In this document: positions 35,880-46,469 of the stretch, in pieces | Layout of the letters: each line of letters opens with the position of its first letter | Numbering within the stretch: the stretch's first letter is position 1 | Assembly (NCBI RefSeq): GCF_004006235.1 | Contig: NZ_CP034753.1 | Span: 1,674,001 to 1,738,000 of the forward strand | Direction: 5' to 3' | Length of the DNA: 64,000 nucleotides | Source of the DNA: Agromyces sp. LHK192 | GTDB taxonomy: Bacteria; Actinomycetota; Actinomycetes; Actinomycetales; Microbacteriaceae | Program-made: the position numbers and the translations under genes | Notes under the pieces: model-generated | What the model was told of the DNA's origin: nothing | Database searches by the model: none | Seen by the model: the letters and a program-made list of their open reading frames with translations, nothing else

Positions 35880-37117
35880 TCGGGGCGCTGTTCCGGGTGG
35901 CGACTGGTCTGGTCTCCACGGTCGTCGAGGCGATGGAGGAACTTCGCATCCATCGCGGGCGGGTGATGCTCTCGCTCATCGGCGTCGCGCTCGCGGTCTG
36001 CGCGCTGACCACCGTGGTCGCCGCCGGCGCCGTCGCCGAACAGGTGGGGCGTGAGATGCAGGAGCGCGGTGGCGGTCGACCCGCCACCGTCCAGTTCAGC
36101 GTGAACGGCGCACAGGGGCCGCCCGACGCGCAGGTGCTGTCGGCGGCGTGGCGGAACGTGCTCGACCGACATGACGTGACCTTCGCCAGCCGAACCGGAT
36201 CGGGCATGCTCGACGTGCAGTTCGCCGACGGGGTGGCCCCGGTCGGGATCACCGCCGTGGAGCCCGACTACGGCCAGATGTTCCGCATCCGCCTGCTCGA
36301 GGGCACCTGGTTCGTCGACCGCGACGCTCGCCGGCTCGCGCCGGCGCTGATCGTGAACGAGGCGTTCTGGGATCGCCTCGGCCGCCCGCCGCTCGAGACG
36401 CATCCGACCGCCGCGCTCGTCGGCGATCAGCCGGCGACCGGGGTGGTCATCGGCGTCACGCCGAGTCAGGGCGAGTGGGACACGACACCGACGGCGATGA
36501 TGCCGGTCGACGCGTTCCTCGCGCTCCAGGCCGAGCAACCGGACCCGCTGATGGGCCCGGTCGGCCTCAACCTGATCGCCTGGGTGCCGCCCGAGCTCGA
36601 ACCCGACCTCAGCGACTCGATGCGCGACTCGATCGCCGCGGAACTGGGCGACGGCTTCTCCGTCGACGCGTACCGCACCGACTACGCGCAGCACGACGGA
36701 GACCCGTACCTCGCACTCAAGCTCCTCGTCGCGGGGGTCGCGGTCGTGATCCTCGGTCTCGGTGCGCTCGGCCTGGTCACGATCTCGCTGGTGACCGTCC
36801 GGACGCGGGTCCGTGAGATCGGCATCCGTCGCTCGTTCGGTGCGACGAGCGGGCGGGTGTTCTTCTCGGTGCTGATGGAATCGGTCGTCGGAACCTTCGT
36901 CGCGGGAGCCGTCGGCGTCGGCCTGTCGATCGCGCTGGTCCGCAGTCCGCTCGTCGGCATGGCGCTCGGCGGGACGGTCCTCGACGACGCACCCGCGTTC
37001 CCGGTGGACGCCGCGGTCATCGGCATCCTCGCCTCGGTCGCCGTAGGAGCGGTCGCGGGGCTCGTGCCGGCGCTCGCCGCGGTGCGGGTCCGCGTGATCG
37101 ACGCCATCCGGTTCTGA
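35876..37117 (+). CDS. ABC transporter permease, FtsX/MacB type
   Basis: 413 residues from GTG, 4-nt overlap with the ATPase. One N-terminal membrane helix, a large extracytoplasmic MacB_PCD domain (about 50-270), and three C-terminal helices with the FtsX segment VRTRVREIGIRRSFGATSGRVFFSVL. This class works by mechanotransmission rather than classic transport. Possible roles are lipoprotein or peptide extraction or export. Confidence 0.92.
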   Translation: MIGALFRVATGLVSTVVEAMEELRIHRGRVMLSLIGVALAVCALTTVVAAGAVAEQVGREMQERGGGRPATVQFSVNGAQGPPDAQVLSAAWRNVLDRHDVTFASRTGSGMLDVQFADGVAPVGITAVEPDYGQMFRIRLLEGTWFVDRDARRLAPALIVNEAFWDRLGRPPLETHPTAALVGDQPATGVVIGVTPSQGEWDTTPTAMMPVDAFLALQAEQPDPLMGPVGLNLIAWVPPELEPDLSDSMRDSIAAELGDGFSVDAYRTDYAQHDGDPYLALKLLVAGVAVVILGLGALGLVTISLVTVRTRVREIGIRRSFGATSGRVFFSVLMESVVGTFVAGAVGVGLSIALVRSPLVGMALGGTVLDDAPAFPVDAAVIGILASVAVGAVAGLVPALAAVRVRVIDAIRF

Positions 37118-37163
37118 GCGGGAGCGGGCGGACCGGCGAAACCTCCCGGAAACCGTGGGCGCG

Positions 37164-37169
37164 TAGCAT
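37164..37169 (+). promoter_or_regulatory. -10 element of the acetyltransferase gene, leaderless
   Basis: TAGCAT ends 6 nt before ATG 37176. Confidence 0.55.
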
Positions 37170-37175
37170 CCGGTC

Positions 37176-37667
37176 ATGGCGGACTTCACGATTCGCCCGG
37201 CTGTCCTGGGCGACGGTTCATTCCTCGCGGACATGGTGGTCGAGGCGGCGAACTGGCGGGCCGGCGCGACGCGCCCGAGGCCCGCGATCCTGAGCGATCC
37301 GGTGTATCGCAACTACATCGCGGGGTGGCCGCGACCGGCCGACCGCGGCTTCATCGCGAGCGACGAGGGCGACCGGCCGATCGGTGCCGCCTGGTACCGG
37401 ATGCTCGGGGCGGATGTCCCGGCGCACGGCCACGTGGCGACCGGGGTGCCGGAACTCATCATCGGGGTGAAGCCGCCGTGGCGATCGCAGGGCGTGGGTC
37501 GCGCGCTGATGCGTTCGCTCCTGGACGCGGCCCATGCCGCCGGGCACGCGCGACTCGCCTTGAGCGTGGAGCACGGGAACCATGCGGAGGCGTTGTACCG
37601 GAGCGAGGGGTTCGCGGTCGTGGCACAGCGCGGGGACCGTCGGACGATGGTTCGACTGCTCGCCTGA
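37176..37667 (+). CDS. GNAT N-acetyltransferase
   Basis: 163 residues. Acetyl-CoA motif VKPPWRSQGVGRALMRSLLD; end ALYRSEGFAVVAQRGDRRTM. Substrate unknown. It has its own promoter (TAGCAT, 6 nt before ATG) between the exporter and the surface-protein gene, so it need not belong with either. Confidence 0.88.
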   Translation: MADFTIRPAVLGDGSFLADMVVEAANWRAGATRPRPAILSDPVYRNYIAGWPRPADRGFIASDEGDRPIGAAWYRMLGADVPAHGHVATGVPELIIGVKPPWRSQGVGRALMRSLLDAAHAAGHARLALSVEHGNHAEALYRSEGFAVVAQRGDRRTMVRLLA

Positions 37668-37807
37668 AACCGGACAGTATCCTCCGTGCGTCCGTGGCGC
37701 GAAGGGGGGAAGGGGCCGAATCGGCCGTGCCGTGTACGATTGGCGCGCGGGACCCGAACCGCCGGGACGACTTCGGCGCGGTCCCATTCGACCGGACAAG
37801 GGGGAAC

Positions 37808-39436
37808 ATGTCCACCACGAGGCGCCGCACCCGAACCGCCGCGATCGCGGCAGCAGCGCTCGCAGGAGCACTCGTCGTGCCCGCGGGTCTGGCCGGTTCC
37901 GTCCCCGCAGCGCAGGCCGTGGTGCCGGACACGTTCAACCCCTTCGTCGCGGCGGGCGGCTACTCGATCTACGTCCGCGAAGACGCGTTCCTCGGCGGCA
38001 GCGAGACCGAGGGCGCGGTCGCCGTCGGGGGATCCCTGAGCGTGCGCGGCGACGGCGGGAACTACGGCGTGATCCATTTCGCCGCCGGCACCGCCGACTA
38101 CACGATCCCGACGGTGGACGGCGATCCGACGCGGGTCCTCGCCGGGCAGTACGACTCGGGGTCGGCCGGGCGACTGCAGATCTCGAACGCCGGCACGAGC
38201 GACCCCGCGCTGCTGGGCACCCTGAAGCTCACCCAGGACGACCCGCTGTACGGCTACTTCGAGCGCGGCGGGTTCACCCGATACCGGCTCGCGGCGGCTC
38301 CCGACGCCGATGCGCCCCCGCTCATCGACATCGAGGCGCTGCCATGGACCGATGCGGCCACGGCAGAGGCGGCGACCCTGACCGCGCTGCCCACCGTCGC
38401 CGACTACGTCGAGGCCGACATGACCTGGACCTACGACGAGGCGGCCCAGTGCCTCGCCGACGTCGCCGACCCGACGAACGGCCTCGCTGCGTTCCCGACG
38501 ATCCTCGAGAACACGGGCGGACGACTCGTGCTGACCGGCGTCGCCACGGACCGCCCGAACGTCGTCGAGTACCAGGACATCGGCGCGCAGCAGGTCCAGT
38601 TCGACCCCGACGTGGCGCTCGGCCCGCAGAACCCCCTCATCGTCCGGGTTCCGGCCGGAACGACCGTGGTCAACGCGCCGTTCGGCGCCGAAGGCGACAC
38701 CAAGCACTACATCTTCTACGACCTGAGCGCCGTCACCGGCGACGTGACGATCCAGCCCGCCGTCGCCGGCGGACGCATCGACGGCTCGATCTACGCGCCG
38801 AACGTCGACCTCACGGCCGGCGGCTCACCGCTCGACGGACAGGTCCTCTCGCAGAACCTCGACATCACGCTCGGCAGCGGCGAGACCCATGCCTATCTCT
38901 TCCGCGGTGAAGTGCCGTGCATCGCGCAGGAGGGGTCGACGACGTTCGACATCGTCAAGACGGTCACGGGCAGCGGCGCGTCGCTCGTCCCGTCCGACGC
39001 GACGTTCCTCGTGGACTACGTCCGCGACGGGACGGATGCCGGTGAGCTCGCGCTGCCCGTCGGCGAATCGGTGGTCATCGCCAACCTGCCCGACGGCACC
39101 GAGATCACCCTGGTCGAGGTCGTCCCGCCCGACGTCCCCGGCGTCGGCTGGGGTACGCCGGTGTGGTCCATCGACGGCGTCGTCCAGACGCCCGCGCCCG
39201 ACGGGAGCGTGACCTTCACGGTGCAGTCCGGGACCACGATCTCGGTCGGGCTCGAGAACGTCGCGAACCTCGTGCCGCCGGCTCCGACGCCCGGCCCGAC
39301 CCCGGCGCCCGGCCCGGCGGAACTGGCGGAGTCCGGGGCCGACGGAGGCGTCGGACTGTTCGCCGCACTCGCGGCATTCGTCGTCGGAGCGGGTGCGCTC
39401 GGACTCACGCTCCGTCGTCGCAGCGCACGTCGGTAG
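37808..39436 (+). CDS. Secreted choice-of-anchor A surface protein with C-terminal wall anchor
   Basis: 542 residues, AAGGGGG before the ATG. A Sec signal peptide at 1-38 (basic start, hydrophobic core, cut near AQA). Residues about 40-370 match the choice-of-anchor A domain (NPFVAAGGYSIYVREDAFLG, SETEGAVAVGG, GRIDGSIYAPNVDLTAGGS). About 375-480 resembles a DUF5979/SpaA-like beta domain. The end is Pro-rich, then LAESG, a hydrophobic helix and RRRSARR: a sortase-type signal, with Ser in place of the usual Thr. Likely an adhesin or wall-surface protein. Confidence 0.85.
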   Translation: MSTTRRRTRTAAIAAAALAGALVVPAGLAGSVPAAQAVVPDTFNPFVAAGGYSIYVREDAFLGGSETEGAVAVGGSLSVRGDGGNYGVIHFAAGTADYTIPTVDGDPTRVLAGQYDSGSAGRLQISNAGTSDPALLGTLKLTQDDPLYGYFERGGFTRYRLAAAPDADAPPLIDIEALPWTDAATAEAATLTALPTVADYVEADMTWTYDEAAQCLADVADPTNGLAAFPTILENTGGRLVLTGVATDRPNVVEYQDIGAQQVQFDPDVALGPQNPLIVRVPAGTTVVNAPFGAEGDTKHYIFYDLSAVTGDVTIQPAVAGGRIDGSIYAPNVDLTAGGSPLDGQVLSQNLDITLGSGETHAYLFRGEVPCIAQEGSTTFDIVKTVTGSGASLVPSDATFLVDYVRDGTDAGELALPVGESVVIANLPDGTEITLVEVVPPDVPGVGWGTPVWSIDGVVQTPAPDGSVTFTVQSGTTISVGLENVANLVPPAPTPGPTPAPGPAELAESGADGGVGLFAALAAFVVGAGALGLTLRRRSARR

Positions 39437-39483
39437 TTCCTGACACTCGCGCGGACCTGCGGGGCTGCGTCACCGGTTCGCCC

Positions 39484-39489
39484 TAACGT
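39484..39489 (+). promoter_or_regulatory. -10 element of ftsK, leaderless
   Basis: TAACGT ends 7 nt before the ATG of ftsK; no ribosome site. Confidence 0.5.
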
Positions 39490-39496
39490 TGAGCCC

Positions 39497-42448
39497 ATGG
39501 CTACGAGCACCAGGTCGAACGGGCGCGCGTCGGGCACGTCCGGGCGTGGCGGTGCCAAGGGTTCGACGACACGGACCTCCTCGGCGGCGAAGACGGCGCC
39601 GACGAAGAAGCTCCCGGCGACGCGCGGTGCGAAGGCGGCCCAGCCGGCCGATCGGCCGAACCTCCTCGTGCGCGCCTGGATGGGCCTCGCGCACGTCGTC
39701 GGCGGTGGCGCGCGCGCGCTCGGTCCGGAGACCCTCGAGAAGGACGAGCGCCGCGACGGACTGCCGTTCTTCCTCGTGTTGCTGGCGATCGCCGGTGCCG
39801 TGATCGAGTGGTTCTACATCAACGACCCCGTCGCGCAGACCCTCGACGCGTGGACCTTCGGCGCGCTCTTCGGCCGAGTGGCGTTCGCGCTCCCGGTGAT
39901 CATGCTCCTCTTCGCGGTGTGGCTGTTCCGCCATCCGAGCTCGGTCCACGACAACACCAGGATCGGCATCGGCCTCGCGCTCCTGCTCCTGTCGGTATCG
40001 GCCCTGTGCCACATCTTCGGCGGTCAGCCCGAGCCGAACGAGGGCATGCCGGTGCTGGCACGCGCCGGCGGCATCCTCGGCTGGATGCTCGCGCAGCCGC
40101 TCATCCTGCTGATCACGCCGGCGGGTGCGACGGCCGTGGCGATCGTGTTCGGACTGCTGTCGCTGCTCATCATGACCAAGACGCCGCCGAATCGTATCGG
40201 CGCGCGGTTCCGCGAGTTGTACGTCTGGTTGTTCGGCGAGGTCGAGAAAGACGAAGCGGATGCCCCGGCGCCCGAGCCGAAACGACGGCGGCGCGGCGAT
40301 CGGGCCGAGCGTTCCGAACCGGTCGAGCTCGACGGCCTCGACGCCGACGGCGAGGCCGACGCGGGTTCGGGACTGCTTCCGTGGTGGCGACGCAACGCCT
40401 CGAACCGCGAGGAGGACCCGGCGTTCGAGTCGGCCGGTGCCGAAGGGCTCACCGAGGTCTTCGGGCAGGGATCCGGCGACGGCAGCTTCGAGTCCGCGCT
40501 CGAGGGGCAGGGGGGCGTGGGCGGCTACGGCGACGAGGTGCTCGGCGACCTCGAGCGGGCGGAATCGGCGCTGCAGCGCTTCACCGGGGATGTGCCGCAC
40601 GGCGGCACAGCACTCCGGGGCGACGAACCCGGCGTCGCGATGCTCGACGGACTCGTGCCGATCGACGGCGACGTCGACCAGACCGCAGGGGCGTTCACGG
40701 CGCCCCTCGCCGGCGCGGGCGTCGACGAGGCCGAGGTCGAACAGCCCGAGCGTCCGTACCACCTGCCGTCCGCCGCGACGCTGTCGGCCGGAGCTCCGGC
40801 GAAGACCCGCTCCGCCGCGAACGACGAGGTCGTGCGGCAGATCACCGGCGTCCTCGACCAGTTCGGCGTCGACGCGAAGGTCACCGGGTTCTCGCGAGGG
40901 CCGACGGTCACGCAGTACGAGATCGAACTCGGGCCGGGGGTCAAGGTCGAGCGAGTCACGGCGCTCTCGAAGAACCTCGCCTATGCGGTGGCGTCCAACG
41001 AGGTCCGCATCCTCTCGCCCATCCCGGGCAAGAGCGCCATCGGCGTCGAGATCCCGAACGCCGACCGCGAGATCGTCACGCTCGGCGACGTGCTGCGCTC
41101 GGGCGCCGCGATGGGCGCGAAGCATCCGATGACGATCGGCGTCGGGAAGGACGTCGGCGGCGGCTACGTCGTCGCGAACCTCGCGAAGATGCCGCACCTG
41201 CTGGTCGCCGGTTCCACCGGCTCCGGCAAGTCGAGCTTCGTGAACTCGATGATCACGAGCCTGCTCATGCGTGCGAAGCCGAGCGAGGTGCGCATGGTGC
41301 TGATCGACCCGAAGCGGGTCGAACTCGCACCCTACGCGGGCGTGCCGCACCTGATCACGCCCATCATCACGAACCCCAAGAAGGCCGCGGAAGCGCTCCA
41401 ATGGGTCGTGAAGGAGATGGACATGCGGTACGACGACCTCGCGTCGTTCGGATTCCGCCACATCGACGACTTCAACAAGGCCGTCGTGAACGACGAGATC
41501 GTGCTGCCCGTCGGTTCGGAGCGCCGACTGAAGCCGTACCCCTACCTGCTCGTCGTCGTCGACGAACTCGCCGACCTCATGATGGTCGCCCCCCGCGACG
41601 TCGAGGACTCGATCGTGCGCATCACGCAGCTCGCCCGTGCCTCGGGCATCCACCTGGTCCTCGCGACGCAGCGCCCTTCGGTCGACGTCGTGACCGGGCT
41701 GATCAAGGCGAACGTGCCGTCGCGGCTCGCGTTCGCGGTGACGAGCGTGACCGACTCGCGGGTCATCCTCGATCAGCCCGGCGCCGACAAGCTGATCGGG
41801 CAGGGCGACGGCCTGTTCCTGCCGATGGGCGCGTCGAAGGCGATCCGCGTGCAGGGTGCGTGGGTCGCCGAGGCGGAGATCGAACGCGTCGTCGCGCACG
41901 TCACCCGGCAGGCACGCCCCGAGTACCGCCAGGACGTCGACGCCGCCGTCGAGAAGAAGGAGATCGACGCGGACATCGGCGACGATCTCGAACTGCTCCT
42001 CGCCGCCGCCGAACTCATCGTGTCGAGCCAGTTCGGGTCGACCTCGATGCTGCAGCGCAAGCTCCGCGTCGGCTTCGCCAAAGCCGGCCGGCTGATGGAC
42101 CTGCTCGAGTCGCGCGAGGTCGTCGGGCCGTCCGAGGGCTCGAAGGCCCGCGACGTGCTCGTCACGGTCGAGCAGTTGCCGCAGGTGCTCGCGAAGATCC
42201 GCGGCGAGGAGCCGGGAGGCGGCTCGCCCGTGAGGCCTTCGACGCCGGCCCAGCCTGCAGGCGCCCAGCCTGCAGGCGCTCAGCCTGCTCCGGGGCCGCA
42301 GCCGACACAGGCCGTCACGGGGCCGGCACCCGGATTCGATGCCGACGCGCGCTACGACGAGGATCCGGTCGCGCGGATGTCGGCCGGGCTCGAAGAGGTC
42401 GACGGCGAGGACGACGAGGACGCCTGGGGCCTCACCGGGCGCGACTGA
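39497..42448 (+). CDS. ftsK: DNA translocase FtsK
   Basis: 983 residues. Basic N-terminus, four to five membrane helices between about 90 and 230, a long acidic/Gly-rich linker (about 245-420), the alpha/beta motor with Walker [12 protein letters not shown] (about 571) and Walker [13 protein letters not shown], and the gamma winged helix (about 835-900, [24 protein letters not shown]) that reads orienting octamers. The Ala/Pro/Gln tail is encoded by a 15-bp repeat near 42250. It pumps chromosome DNA through the division septum. Confidence 0.97.
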   Translation: MATSTRSNGRASGTSGRGGAKGSTTRTSSAAKTAPTKKLPATRGAKAAQPADRPNLLVRAWMGLAHVVGGGARALGPETLEKDERRDGLPFFLVLLAIAGAVIEWFYINDPVAQTLDAWTFGALFGRVAFALPVIMLLFAVWLFRHPSSVHDNTRIGIGLALLLLSVSALCHIFGGQPEPNEGMPVLARAGGILGWMLAQPLILLITPAGATAVAIVFGLLSLLIMTKTPPNRIGARFRELYVWLFGEVEKDEADAPAPEPKRRRRGDRAERSEPVELDGLDADGEADAGSGLLPWWRRNASNREEDPAFESAGAEGLTEVFGQGSGDGSFESALEGQGGVGGYGDEVLGDLERAESALQRFTGDVPHGGTALRGDEPGVAMLDGLVPIDGDVDQTAGAFTAPLAGAGVDEAEVEQPERPYHLPSAATLSAGAPAKTRSAANDEVVRQITGVLDQFGVDAKVTGFSRGPTVTQYEIELGPGVKVERVTALSKNLAYAVASNEVRILSPIPGKSAIGVEIPNADREIVTLGDVLRSGAAMGAKHPMTIGVGKDVGGGYVVANLAKMPHLLVAGSTGSGKSSFVNSMITSLLMRAKPSEVRMVLIDPKRVELAPYAGVPHLITPIITNPKKAAEALQWVVKEMDMRYDDLASFGFRHIDDFNKAVVNDEIVLPVGSERRLKPYPYLLVVVDELADLMMVAPRDVEDSIVRITQLARASGIHLVLATQRPSVDVVTGLIKANVPSRLAFAVTSVTDSRVILDQPGADKLIGQGDGLFLPMGASKAIRVQGAWVAEAEIERVVAHVTRQARPEYRQDVDAAVEKKEIDADIGDDLELLLAAAELIVSSQFGSTSMLQRKLRVGFAKAGRLMDLLESREVVGPSEGSKARDVLVTVEQLPQVLAKIRGEEPGGGSPVRPSTPAQPAGAQPAGAQPAPGPQPTQAVTGPAPGFDADARYDEDPVARMSAGLEEVDGEDDEDAWGLTGRD
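42250..42294. repeat. 15-bp tandem repeat in the ftsK C-terminal tail
   Basis: The unit CAGCCTGCAGGCGCC (and one-base variants) occurs about 2.5 times, encoding the series [15 protein letters not shown]. Confidence 0.7.
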
Positions 42449-42456
42449 GCGCCCGC

Positions 42457-42462
42457 TATCCT
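42457..42462 (+). promoter_or_regulatory. -10 element of pgsA, leaderless
   Basis: TATCCT lies in the 21-bp gap after ftsK and ends 7 nt before ATG 42470. Confidence 0.55.
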
Positions 42463-42469
42463 TGGCAGC

Positions 42470-43069
42470 ATGACCTCCTCCGCCGGCACGCCCGCGCGCT
42501 CGGCGAACTGGAACCTGCCGAACGCGATCACGGTCGTGCGCATCCTGCTCGCCCCGGTCTTCTTCTGGCTCCTGCTCGCGGACGCGGGCGAGGGCGGTGC
42601 GCTGCGCTGGGTCGCGACGGCCCTGTTCGTCATCGCGATCTCGACCGACTGGGTCGACGGCTACCTCGCGCGCAGCCGAGGCCTCGTGACCGATCTCGGC
42701 AAGATCCTCGACCCGATCGCGGACAAGCTGCTCACCAGCGGCGCGCTCGTGTGCCTGTCGATCCTCGGCGAGGTGCCGTGGTGGGTGACGGGCCTGATCG
42801 TGCTCCGCGAGGTCGGCATCACGATCTGGCGGTTCGTCGAGCTGCGCCGCGGCAACGTGGTTCCGGCGTCGTCGGGCGGCAAGCTGAAGACGGTGGCGCA
42901 GGCCGTCGCGATCTCGTTCGCGCTGGCACCGTTCCCGGTGCTGCTCGGCGAGTGGATGGCCTGGGTCAACGCGGTGCTCATCGCGATCGCACTGGTGCTC
43001 ACGGTGTGGTCGGGCATCCTGTACGTCCGCGACGCGGTGCGTCTGGCGCACGAACGGCGCGGCTCCTGA
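42470..43069 (+). CDS. pgsA: CDP-diacylglycerol-glycerol-3-phosphate 3-phosphatidyltransferase
   Basis: 199 residues, several membrane helices. The CDP-alcohol phosphotransferase motif is complete: DGYLARSRGLVTDLGKILDP followed by IADK. It makes phosphatidylglycerol phosphate in the membrane. In actinobacteria a paralogue (pgsA1) makes phosphatidylinositol phosphate, but the position beside cinA-recA supports the PG enzyme. Confidence 0.92.
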   Translation: MTSSAGTPARSANWNLPNAITVVRILLAPVFFWLLLADAGEGGALRWVATALFVIAISTDWVDGYLARSRGLVTDLGKILDPIADKLLTSGALVCLSILGEVPWWVTGLIVLREVGITIWRFVELRRGNVVPASSGGKLKTVAQAVAISFALAPFPVLLGEWMAWVNAVLIAIALVLTVWSGILYVRDAVRLAHERRGS

Positions 43070-43079
43070 CGGGCGCACG

Positions 43080-43622
43080 ATGACGGATGCCCCCGCCGCC
43101 GCCAACCGACCTTCCTCGACGGGCTCGCCGGCGGCCGAGCTGGTCGCGATGCTGACCAGCCGCGGGTGCACCGTCGCGGTCGCCGAGTCCCTGACCGGCG
43201 GGCTCCTCGCTGCTGAGATCGTCGCCGTGCCCGGGGCATCCGTCGTCTTCAACGGCGGCGTGGTCGCGTACGCGACCGCGGTGAAGGCGAGCCTGCTCGG
43301 CGTCGACGCCGCGCTGCTGGCCGAGCGCGGTGCCGTCGATGCCGAGGTCGCCCGCCAGATGGCGCGCGGGGCCCGCGAGGCGCTCGCGGTCGATGGTCGC
43401 CCGGCGGACTTCGCCGTCGCGACCACCGGAGCCGCGGGTCCCGACCCGCAGGACGGCAAGGCTCCCGGCACCGTGTTCATCGCGGTCGGCACGTCGAGGG
43501 GGCAACGGGCGGTCGAACTCGCGCTCCGGGGATCACGGCAGGAGATCCGCGAGGAGACCGTTCGACGGGCCGTCGCGATGCTCCTCGACGAGGTCGTCGC
43601 CGATGCGGAATATCCCGTGTGA
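43080..43622 (+). CDS. cinA: CinA C-terminal domain protein, nicotinamide-nucleotide amidohydrolase
   Basis: 180 residues; only the C-terminal (PncC-like) domain is present, without the N-terminal COG1058 half. AESLTGGLLAAEIVAVPGAS, GGVVAYATAVK and ATTGAAGPDPQDGK are the family motifs. It deamidates NMN in pyridine-nucleotide salvage. It starts 10 bp after pgsA. Confidence 0.93.
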   Translation: MTDAPAAANRPSSTGSPAAELVAMLTSRGCTVAVAESLTGGLLAAEIVAVPGASVVFNGGVVAYATAVKASLLGVDAALLAERGAVDAEVARQMARGAREALAVDGRPADFAVATTGAAGPDPQDGKAPGTVFIAVGTSRGQRAVELALRGSRQEIREETVRRAVAMLLDEVVADAEYPV

Positions 43623-43653
43623 ACACGCGGTTACAGGTCGTGAGTTCACACGG
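43615..43653. promoter_or_regulatory. Inverted repeat upstream of clgR
   Basis: CCGTGTGAA (43615-43623) and TTCACACGG (43645-43653), a perfect 9-bp pair with a 21-bp centre. The left arm covers the cinA stop codon. Possible -10 elements follow at 43673 (TAGAGT) and 43701 (TAGACT). It may be an operator for ClgR or another factor. Confidence 0.5.
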
Positions 43654-43746
43654 AAACTCCAGTGTGGAAGGCTAGAGTCGAGACAGGGAGAGCAGGGGGT
43701 TAGACTGACCCTCCCGTTTCGGCTCACGTGAAGAAGGAGGTTCCCG

Positions 43747-44058
43747 ATGGTTCTGGTTCGACAGGAGATCGGCGATGTGTTGAGGGACTTCCGACTGCAG
43801 AAGGGTCGCACGCTGCGACAGGTCGCCTCGAAGGCGAGCGTCGCGCTCGGCTACCTGAGCGAGGTCGAACGCGGTCAGAAGGAGGCCTCGAGCGAGATCC
43901 TCGCCTCGGTCGCCGATGCGCTCGACACGCCCATCTCCGTGATCATGCACGAGGTCGGCGACCGTCTCGCGGTGCTCGAGGGACTCACCCCGGTGGTGCC
44001 CGACAGCCTGCCCGACGAGCTCGTCGCGGAGTTCGACGCGGAGATCATGGTCCGCTGA
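43747..44058 (+). CDS. clgR: ClgR-type XRE family transcriptional regulator
   Basis: 103 residues with AAGGAGG before the ATG. The helix-turn-helix at about 13-67 (LRQVASKASVALGYLSEVERGQKEASSEIL) matches ClgR, which activates clp protease and repair genes in actinobacteria and is itself degraded by Clp. The position between cinA and recA is typical. The C-terminus VVPDSLPDELVAEFDAEIMVR lacks the usual Ala-Ala degradation end. Confidence 0.88.
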   Translation: MVLVRQEIGDVLRDFRLQKGRTLRQVASKASVALGYLSEVERGQKEASSEILASVADALDTPISVIMHEVGDRLAVLEGLTPVVPDSLPDELVAEFDAEIMVR

Positions 44059-44077
44059 CCATCCCACGATTCGCAGG

Positions 44078-44105
44078 CACCGGCCGGTCGGAAGACCGGC
44101 CGGTG
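44078..44105 (+). terminator. Terminator after clgR
   Basis: CACCGGCCGGTC / GACCGGCCGGTG, a perfect 12-bp stem with a GGAA loop, followed by TCGTGTTCCT. Confidence 0.82.
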
Positions 44106-44148
44106 TCGTGTTCCTGAAGGAGTTCGTCGTCTTGGAGGGGTCCATCGC

Positions 44149-44379
44149 ATGAAGCGCAGCGAGTTCCAGGTCGCGATCGACGAGGAGTTCGGGCCCGGAT
44201 ACGGCGGCGCGCTCGTGCGCGACCTCACGATGGAGGCGCTCGGCGGCCGGACCGCCCGGGAGGCGCTCGACGCCGGCATTCCGCCCCGGGAGGTCTGGCT
44301 CGCCCTCTGCGCGGCGACCGACGTGCCGGTCGAGCGCCGCCACGGGGTCGGCCAGCGCGAGCCCGGACGGCACGGCTGA
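44149..44379 (+). CDS. DUF3046 protein
   Basis: 76 residues. MKRSEFQVAIDEEFGPGYGGALVRDLTMEALGGRTAREALDAG is the DUF3046 pattern. This small protein is found almost always just upstream of recA in actinobacteria; its function is unknown. Confidence 0.9.
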   Translation: MKRSEFQVAIDEEFGPGYGGALVRDLTMEALGGRTAREALDAGIPPREVWLALCAATDVPVERRHGVGQREPGRHG

Positions 44380-44417
44380 GTCCGCACCGAAGACGTGTTC
44401 GACACGCCGTACGGCAT

Positions 44418-44433
44418 TCGAACATCCGTTCGG
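44418..44433. promoter_or_regulatory. SOS (LexA) box of recA
   Basis: TCGAACATCCGTTCGG matches the actinobacterial LexA consensus TCGAAC-N4-GTTCGA at 11 of 12 positions. It overlaps the -35 region of a promoter with -10 TAGGCT at 44443-44448. The 5' UTR would then be about 185 nt. Confidence 0.82.
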
Positions 44434-44639
44434 TGGATCGCGTAGGCTCCTGCACAGCGGATGCCACGACGACACCGTCCACAACCTGAGGTTCAGGCCG
44501 AGGGATGTCGGTGGCCGGCCATACGGTCGGAGTCGTCGGAAGCAACCCGCAACCGCCTTGTCGTGAACGTGACGGAGCCGCCGGCCCGCCATCGCAGCGA
44601 CAGCCTAGAGGCAGCCGTACGAATCGAAGGAGCCACCCC

Positions 44640-45707
<1,068 letters not shown>

Positions 45708-45713
45708 GGCATC

Positions 45714-45748
45714 GTCCGGCGCGTCGGCTCATGGCCGGCGCGCCGGAC
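45714..45748 (+). terminator. recA-recX intercistronic hairpin (attenuator)
   Basis: GTCCGGCGCG (45714-45723) pairs with CGCGCCGGAC (45739-45748), 6 bp after the recA stop. Such hairpins let only part of the transcripts reach recX, keeping RecX low relative to RecA. Confidence 0.7.
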
Positions 45749-45792
45749 ACATCCACCGGAGCGGCTTCCGTGGGAGCCGGGGAGGAGCAGCA

Positions 45793-46377
45793 GTGCACGA
45801 ACGCTCGAGCGAGGATCGCCTCGCACCCGTGACCTACCTGCCGTGGGCGGAACGCCCGTCACCCGGAGCGCCGGCCGAGACCCATGACGATGTCGAGGCG
45901 ACGGAGACGGGCGTCGAGCGCGACGCCCGCATCGATCGCCTGGTCGTCTCGCGCCTGCGACGGTCGTCGCTGTCCAACGCCGAGGTGCGTGGCGTACTCG
46001 TCGAGCACGGCCTCGACGACGCGGAGGTCGACGAGTGGATCGAGCGATACGAGCGGCTGGGGTACCTCGACGACGCGCGTCTGGCCGAGCAGCTCGTGCA
46101 CACGGGCGCTTCGCGCCGTGGGCGCGGCAGCGGGGCGATCCTCGCCGAGCTCGGCCGACGCGGGGTCGACCCCGCCGCGGCTCGGGCCGCCGTCGAGGAG
46201 ATCGATCCCGAGGTCGAGCACGAGAACGCGTTGCGCGTCGCGATGCAGCGCGCGAGGCAGCTGGGCGGCCTCGATCGCCGTGTCGCCGAACGCCGGCTCA
46301 CCGCGTTCCTGCAGCGACGCGGGTACCCGTCGGAGATCGTCCGGCGCGCCGTTGCGGAGGCGTTGCCCGCGACGTGA
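45793..46377 (+). CDS. recX: Regulatory protein RecX
   Basis: 194 residues from GTG 45793, GGAGGAG 5 nt upstream. Three tandem RecX three-helix repeats from about residue 50: LRRSSLSNAEVRGVLVEHGL, YLDDARLAEQLV and RRGRGSGAILAELGRRGVD. It inhibits RecA filaments. The N-terminal 45 residues are an acidic, unconserved-looking extension. Confidence 0.92.
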   Translation: MHERSSEDRLAPVTYLPWAERPSPGAPAETHDDVEATETGVERDARIDRLVVSRLRRSSLSNAEVRGVLVEHGLDDAEVDEWIERYERLGYLDDARLAEQLVHTGASRRGRGSGAILAELGRRGVDPAAARAAVEEIDPEVEHENALRVAMQRARQLGGLDRRVAERRLTAFLQRRGYPSEIVRRAVAEALPAT

Positions 46378-46469
46378 ACCCGGGGCAGCGAGACCGTGGG
46401 GCGGTGCGGTCGTGCGGCGCGATGACGGTGCGGCGAACCGTCGTCCGGCGAACGTAGACTGGTTCGATC

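Noticed and set aside
41200..41240. Possible plasmid/conjugation TraB origin for the FtsK-like gene
   Set aside because: Four N-terminal membrane helices, a gamma domain and conserved chromosomal neighbours show a housekeeping FtsK.
39808..43083. A plus-strand 1091-codon frame over ftsK and pgsA
   Set aside because: It is the +1 shadow of ftsK, made almost only of Arg, Gly, Ala and Pro.
39470..43492. A minus-strand open frame of 1340 codons opposite ftsK-pgsA-cinA
   Set aside because: It is antisense to three clear genes, rich in Arg/His/Asp and without domains; long open antisense frames are normal at this GC content.
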